64,000 bases of DNA from Bradyrhizobium sp. CCGB01 (GTDB taxonomy: Bacteria > Pseudomonadota > Alphaproteobacteria > Rhizobiales > Xanthobacteraceae): NCBI RefSeq assembly GCF_024199795.1, contig NZ_JANADK010000001.1, forward strand, positions 6,572,001-6,636,000, written 5' to 3'. The notes under the pieces are model-generated. The model was not told the origin of the DNA. It saw only the letters and a list, made by a program, of their open reading frames with translations, and searched no databases. Shown here piece after piece: positions 62,233-64,000 of the stretch (position 1 is its first letter; the number at the start of each line of letters is the position of its first letter). The translations under genes and the position numbers were made by a program.

Positions 62233-64000
62233 TCAGAGCTTGAGCCGGACGTCGCAGATGTCAGGCTCGGTCGGGTCCGGCTTCACTTCGAAACCAAGCT
62301 GCCGGCACATCTCGAGCATCACGGTGTTCTCCTGGAGCACGTCGCCCGAGATGGCCTTCAACCCTTCCGATCTCGCGTAGTCGATGATCAGCTGCATCAG
62401 GGTCCATCCGAGCCCCCTGCCCTTGAGGTCCGACCGCAGCAGGATAGCGTATTCGCCGCTCTCATAGACCGAGTCCGAGTGGAGCCGGACCACACCGACC
62501 ATCTCGTTGGTGGCTTCGTCGAATGCGATGAAGGCCATTGCACGCGCATAGTCGAGCTGGGTCAGGCGCGCGATGAACTCGTGGGTGAACTCCTTCATCG
62601 GCGCGAAGAAGCGCAGGCGGAGGTCGTGCGCCGTGACGTGACGCAGGAATTCGTGGATGGTCGGCTCGTCTTCCGGGCGCAAGGGCCGTACGAAGATGCG
62701 CCAATCGTCCTTGAGCGCCAGGCGACGCTCCCATTGCGACGGATAGGCCCGGACGGCGAAATTGGCCGGGCCGGAGCCAGCGAACTTCCGCAGCGGCGGC
62801 CCCACTGCGACGCGGGCGTCGACCGCGGTCACGCCGGTCTCGTCCGCAAGCAGCGGGTTGATGTCGAATTCACGGATCTCGGGAATATCGGCGGCCATCT
62901 GGGCGAGCTTGACCAGCACCATTGCGACGGCATCCTGCGCGACCGCGGGTACGTCCCGATAGGCATTCAGCAGCCGTGATACACGCGTGCGGCCGATCAG
63001 GTCGCGGGCGAGTTGCAGATCGAGCGGCGGCAGCGCCAGTGCCTTGTCGTTGATGATCTCGACCGCCGTCCCGCCCCGGCCGAAGACGACGACGGTGCCA
63101 AAGGTGGGATCGTCGGCAAGACCCAGGATCAGCTCGCGCGCCTTCGCCTTGACGACCATCGCCTGCACGATAACGCCCTCAATGCGGGCTTCGGGACGGA
63201 GCTTCCTCGCACGTGCGAGAATGTCGGTGGCAGCCGTGCGTACGGCCTCGGGCGTGGTCAGATTGAGGACGACGCCGCCGACGTCCGACTTGTGGACGAT
63301 GTCGCGCGACATGATCTTCAGCACGACTGTGGCGCCTTGCCCGAACATCTCGCCGGCGCAGGCGACCGCCTGCTCGACATCATCAGCAGCACGGGTCGGC
63401 ACCATCGCGATGTCATAGGCCCCGAGCAAGTGCTTGATCTCGACGGGATCGAGCCATTTGCGACCGTCCGCGATCGCTGCGGCGACGATCTGCCTGGCAG
63501 CCCGGGCGTCAGGCACGAACGTGTCGGGCATCGCGGGAGGAACCTGGCTCAACTCCTCCACGACTTCGCGGTGGCGAACCAGATGCATGAAACCGCGCAC
63601 CGCATCGCCTTCGGTCGGGTAGTTCGGAATGCCGGCGCCGGAGAGCGCCTGAATGATGTCCTGATCGGCTCCGACCCAGACGGCCAATACGGGCTTTGCC
63701 CATCGGCCGTGCTGCTTGCGGTATTTGCCGACGATTTCCGTTACGGTTGCCGCGATGTCGGCAGCCGGGGCGATCGCGGTCTGCACGTTGAGGACCAGAA
63801 CTGCGTCATTATCAGGGTCCGCGAGCAGCACCTCCAGCGCCGCCGCGTAGCGCGATGCATCGGCATCGCCGACGATGTCGACGGGATTTGCCCCGGACCA
63901 GGTCGACGGCAGCACTGCATCGAGGTTCTTGCGCGTCTCGGCCGAGATGGACGCCGGGATGCCGCCAAGCTCCACCAACCGATCCACAGCCAGGACGCCG
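62233..64000 (-). CDS. Pat-type NDP-forming acyl-CoA synthetase domain protein with GNAT acetyltransferase, 5' end cut by window edge
   Basis: At least 589 residues, open to the window edge. The visible part has the CoA-ligase second domain (VLPSTWSGANPVDIVGDADA), an ATP-grasp-like domain (VVLKIMSRDIVHKSDVGGVV, ILGLADDPTFGTVVVFGRGG), and a C-terminal GNAT domain (RIFVRPLRPEDEPTIHEFLR, acetyl-CoA loop RSDLKGRGLGW). The N-terminal CoA-binding domain lies beyond the edge. This is the architecture of protein lysine acetyltransferases (Pat/PatZ) that acetylate acyl-CoA synthetases and other enzymes. Convergent with the holin-X-like gene. Confidence 0.92.
   Translation of the reverse strand, partial: GVLAVDRLVELGGIPASISAETRKNLDAVLPSTWSGANPVDIVGDADASRYAAALEVLLADPDNDAVLVLNVQTAIAPAADIAATVTEIVGKYRKQHGRWAKPVLAVWVGADQDIIQALSGAGIPNYPTEGDAVRGFMHLVRHREVVEELSQVPPAMPDTFVPDARAARQIVAAAIADGRKWLDPVEIKHLLGAYDIAMVPTRAADDVEQAVACAGEMFGQGATVVLKIMSRDIVHKSDVGGVVLNLTTPEAVRTAATDILARARKLRPEARIEGVIVQAMVVKAKARELILGLADDPTFGTVVVFGRGGTAVEIINDKALALPPLDLQLARDLIGRTRVSRLLNAYRDVPAVAQDAVAMVLVKLAQMAADIPEIREFDINPLLADETGVTAVDARVAVGPPLRKFAGSGPANFAVRAYPSQWERRLALKDDWRIFVRPLRPEDEPTIHEFLRHVTAHDLRLRFFAPMKEFTHEFIARLTQLDYARAMAFIAFDEATNEMVGVVRLHSDSVYESGEYAILLRSDLKGRGLGWTLMQLIIDYARSEGLKAISGDVLQENTVMLEMCRQLGFEVKPDPTEPDICDVRLKL

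Overview
The window looks like a chromosomal segment of a Bradyrhizobium-type alphaproteobacterium. The basis is high GC with strong codon bias, a T2SS of rhizobial type, an Omp25/RopB-like barrel, Tct/Bug and TRAP uptake systems, FixK/FNR boxes next to an FnrN-type regulator, and intergenic palindromes like those of rhizobia. The assignment is inference from family content; no rRNA or marker gene is present.

Layout. 1-6320: surface-polysaccharide island. A minus-strand operon (Gfo/Idh dehydrogenase, hexapeptide acyltransferase, DegT aminotransferase, Wzx-like flippase, cut by the left edge) fits synthesis and export of an acylated amino sugar. It is divergent from a Wzz-like co-polymerase and a polytopic Wzy-like protein. 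6320-13770: a plastic, partly degraded region. It has IS66 and IS630 remnants, a 1239-residue M10 metalloprotease carrying identical 339-bp tandem repeats, a duplicated small gene, and two decayed pieces of a CaiB-type CoA-transferase gene whose intact relative lies at 28.6 kb. 13773-15587: ClC channel with CBS domains and a palindromic operator-like site upstream. 15762-27013: complete type II secretion cluster, gspE-F-G-H-I-J-K-L-M plus a GspC/N-like gene on the minus strand, with gspD and a short prepilin peptidase diverging from it. 27279-34199: Sel1 protein, the second copy of the duplicated small gene, CaiB/BaiF CoA-transferase, porin-like barrel, and a tctCBA transporter.

34332-43417: glycolate/glyoxylate block. 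It holds two paralogous serine/alanine-glyoxylate aminotransferases around an MFS carrier, a GntR/FCD regulator, a GlcD-GlcF fusion dehydrogenase and GlcG, with an enoyl-CoA hydratase before it and another after it. 44498-51106: a DMSO-reductase-family molybdoenzyme, divergent from an operon of a Bug binding protein, two molybdenum hydroxylase subunits and a leaderless ModA-like protein. 51122-56186: SDR dehydrogenase, TRAP transporter (DctM, DctQ, DctP) and a cyclase-family hydrolase, probably one catabolic module.

56191-64000: oxygen/stress and envelope block. It has a Crp/Fnr regulator, a 42-residue membrane protein behind a perfect TTGAT-N4-ATCAA box, an FnrN/FixK1-like Fe-S regulator with its own box, an Mla lipid transporter built from fused proteins (STAS-MlaE, MlaF, MlaD-PqiC), a DUF883 and a holin-X-like membrane pair behind two further FNR-like sites, and a Pat-type acyl-CoA synthetase/GNAT protein cut by the right edge. 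I saw no tRNA, rRNA, CRISPR array or intact insertion sequence.
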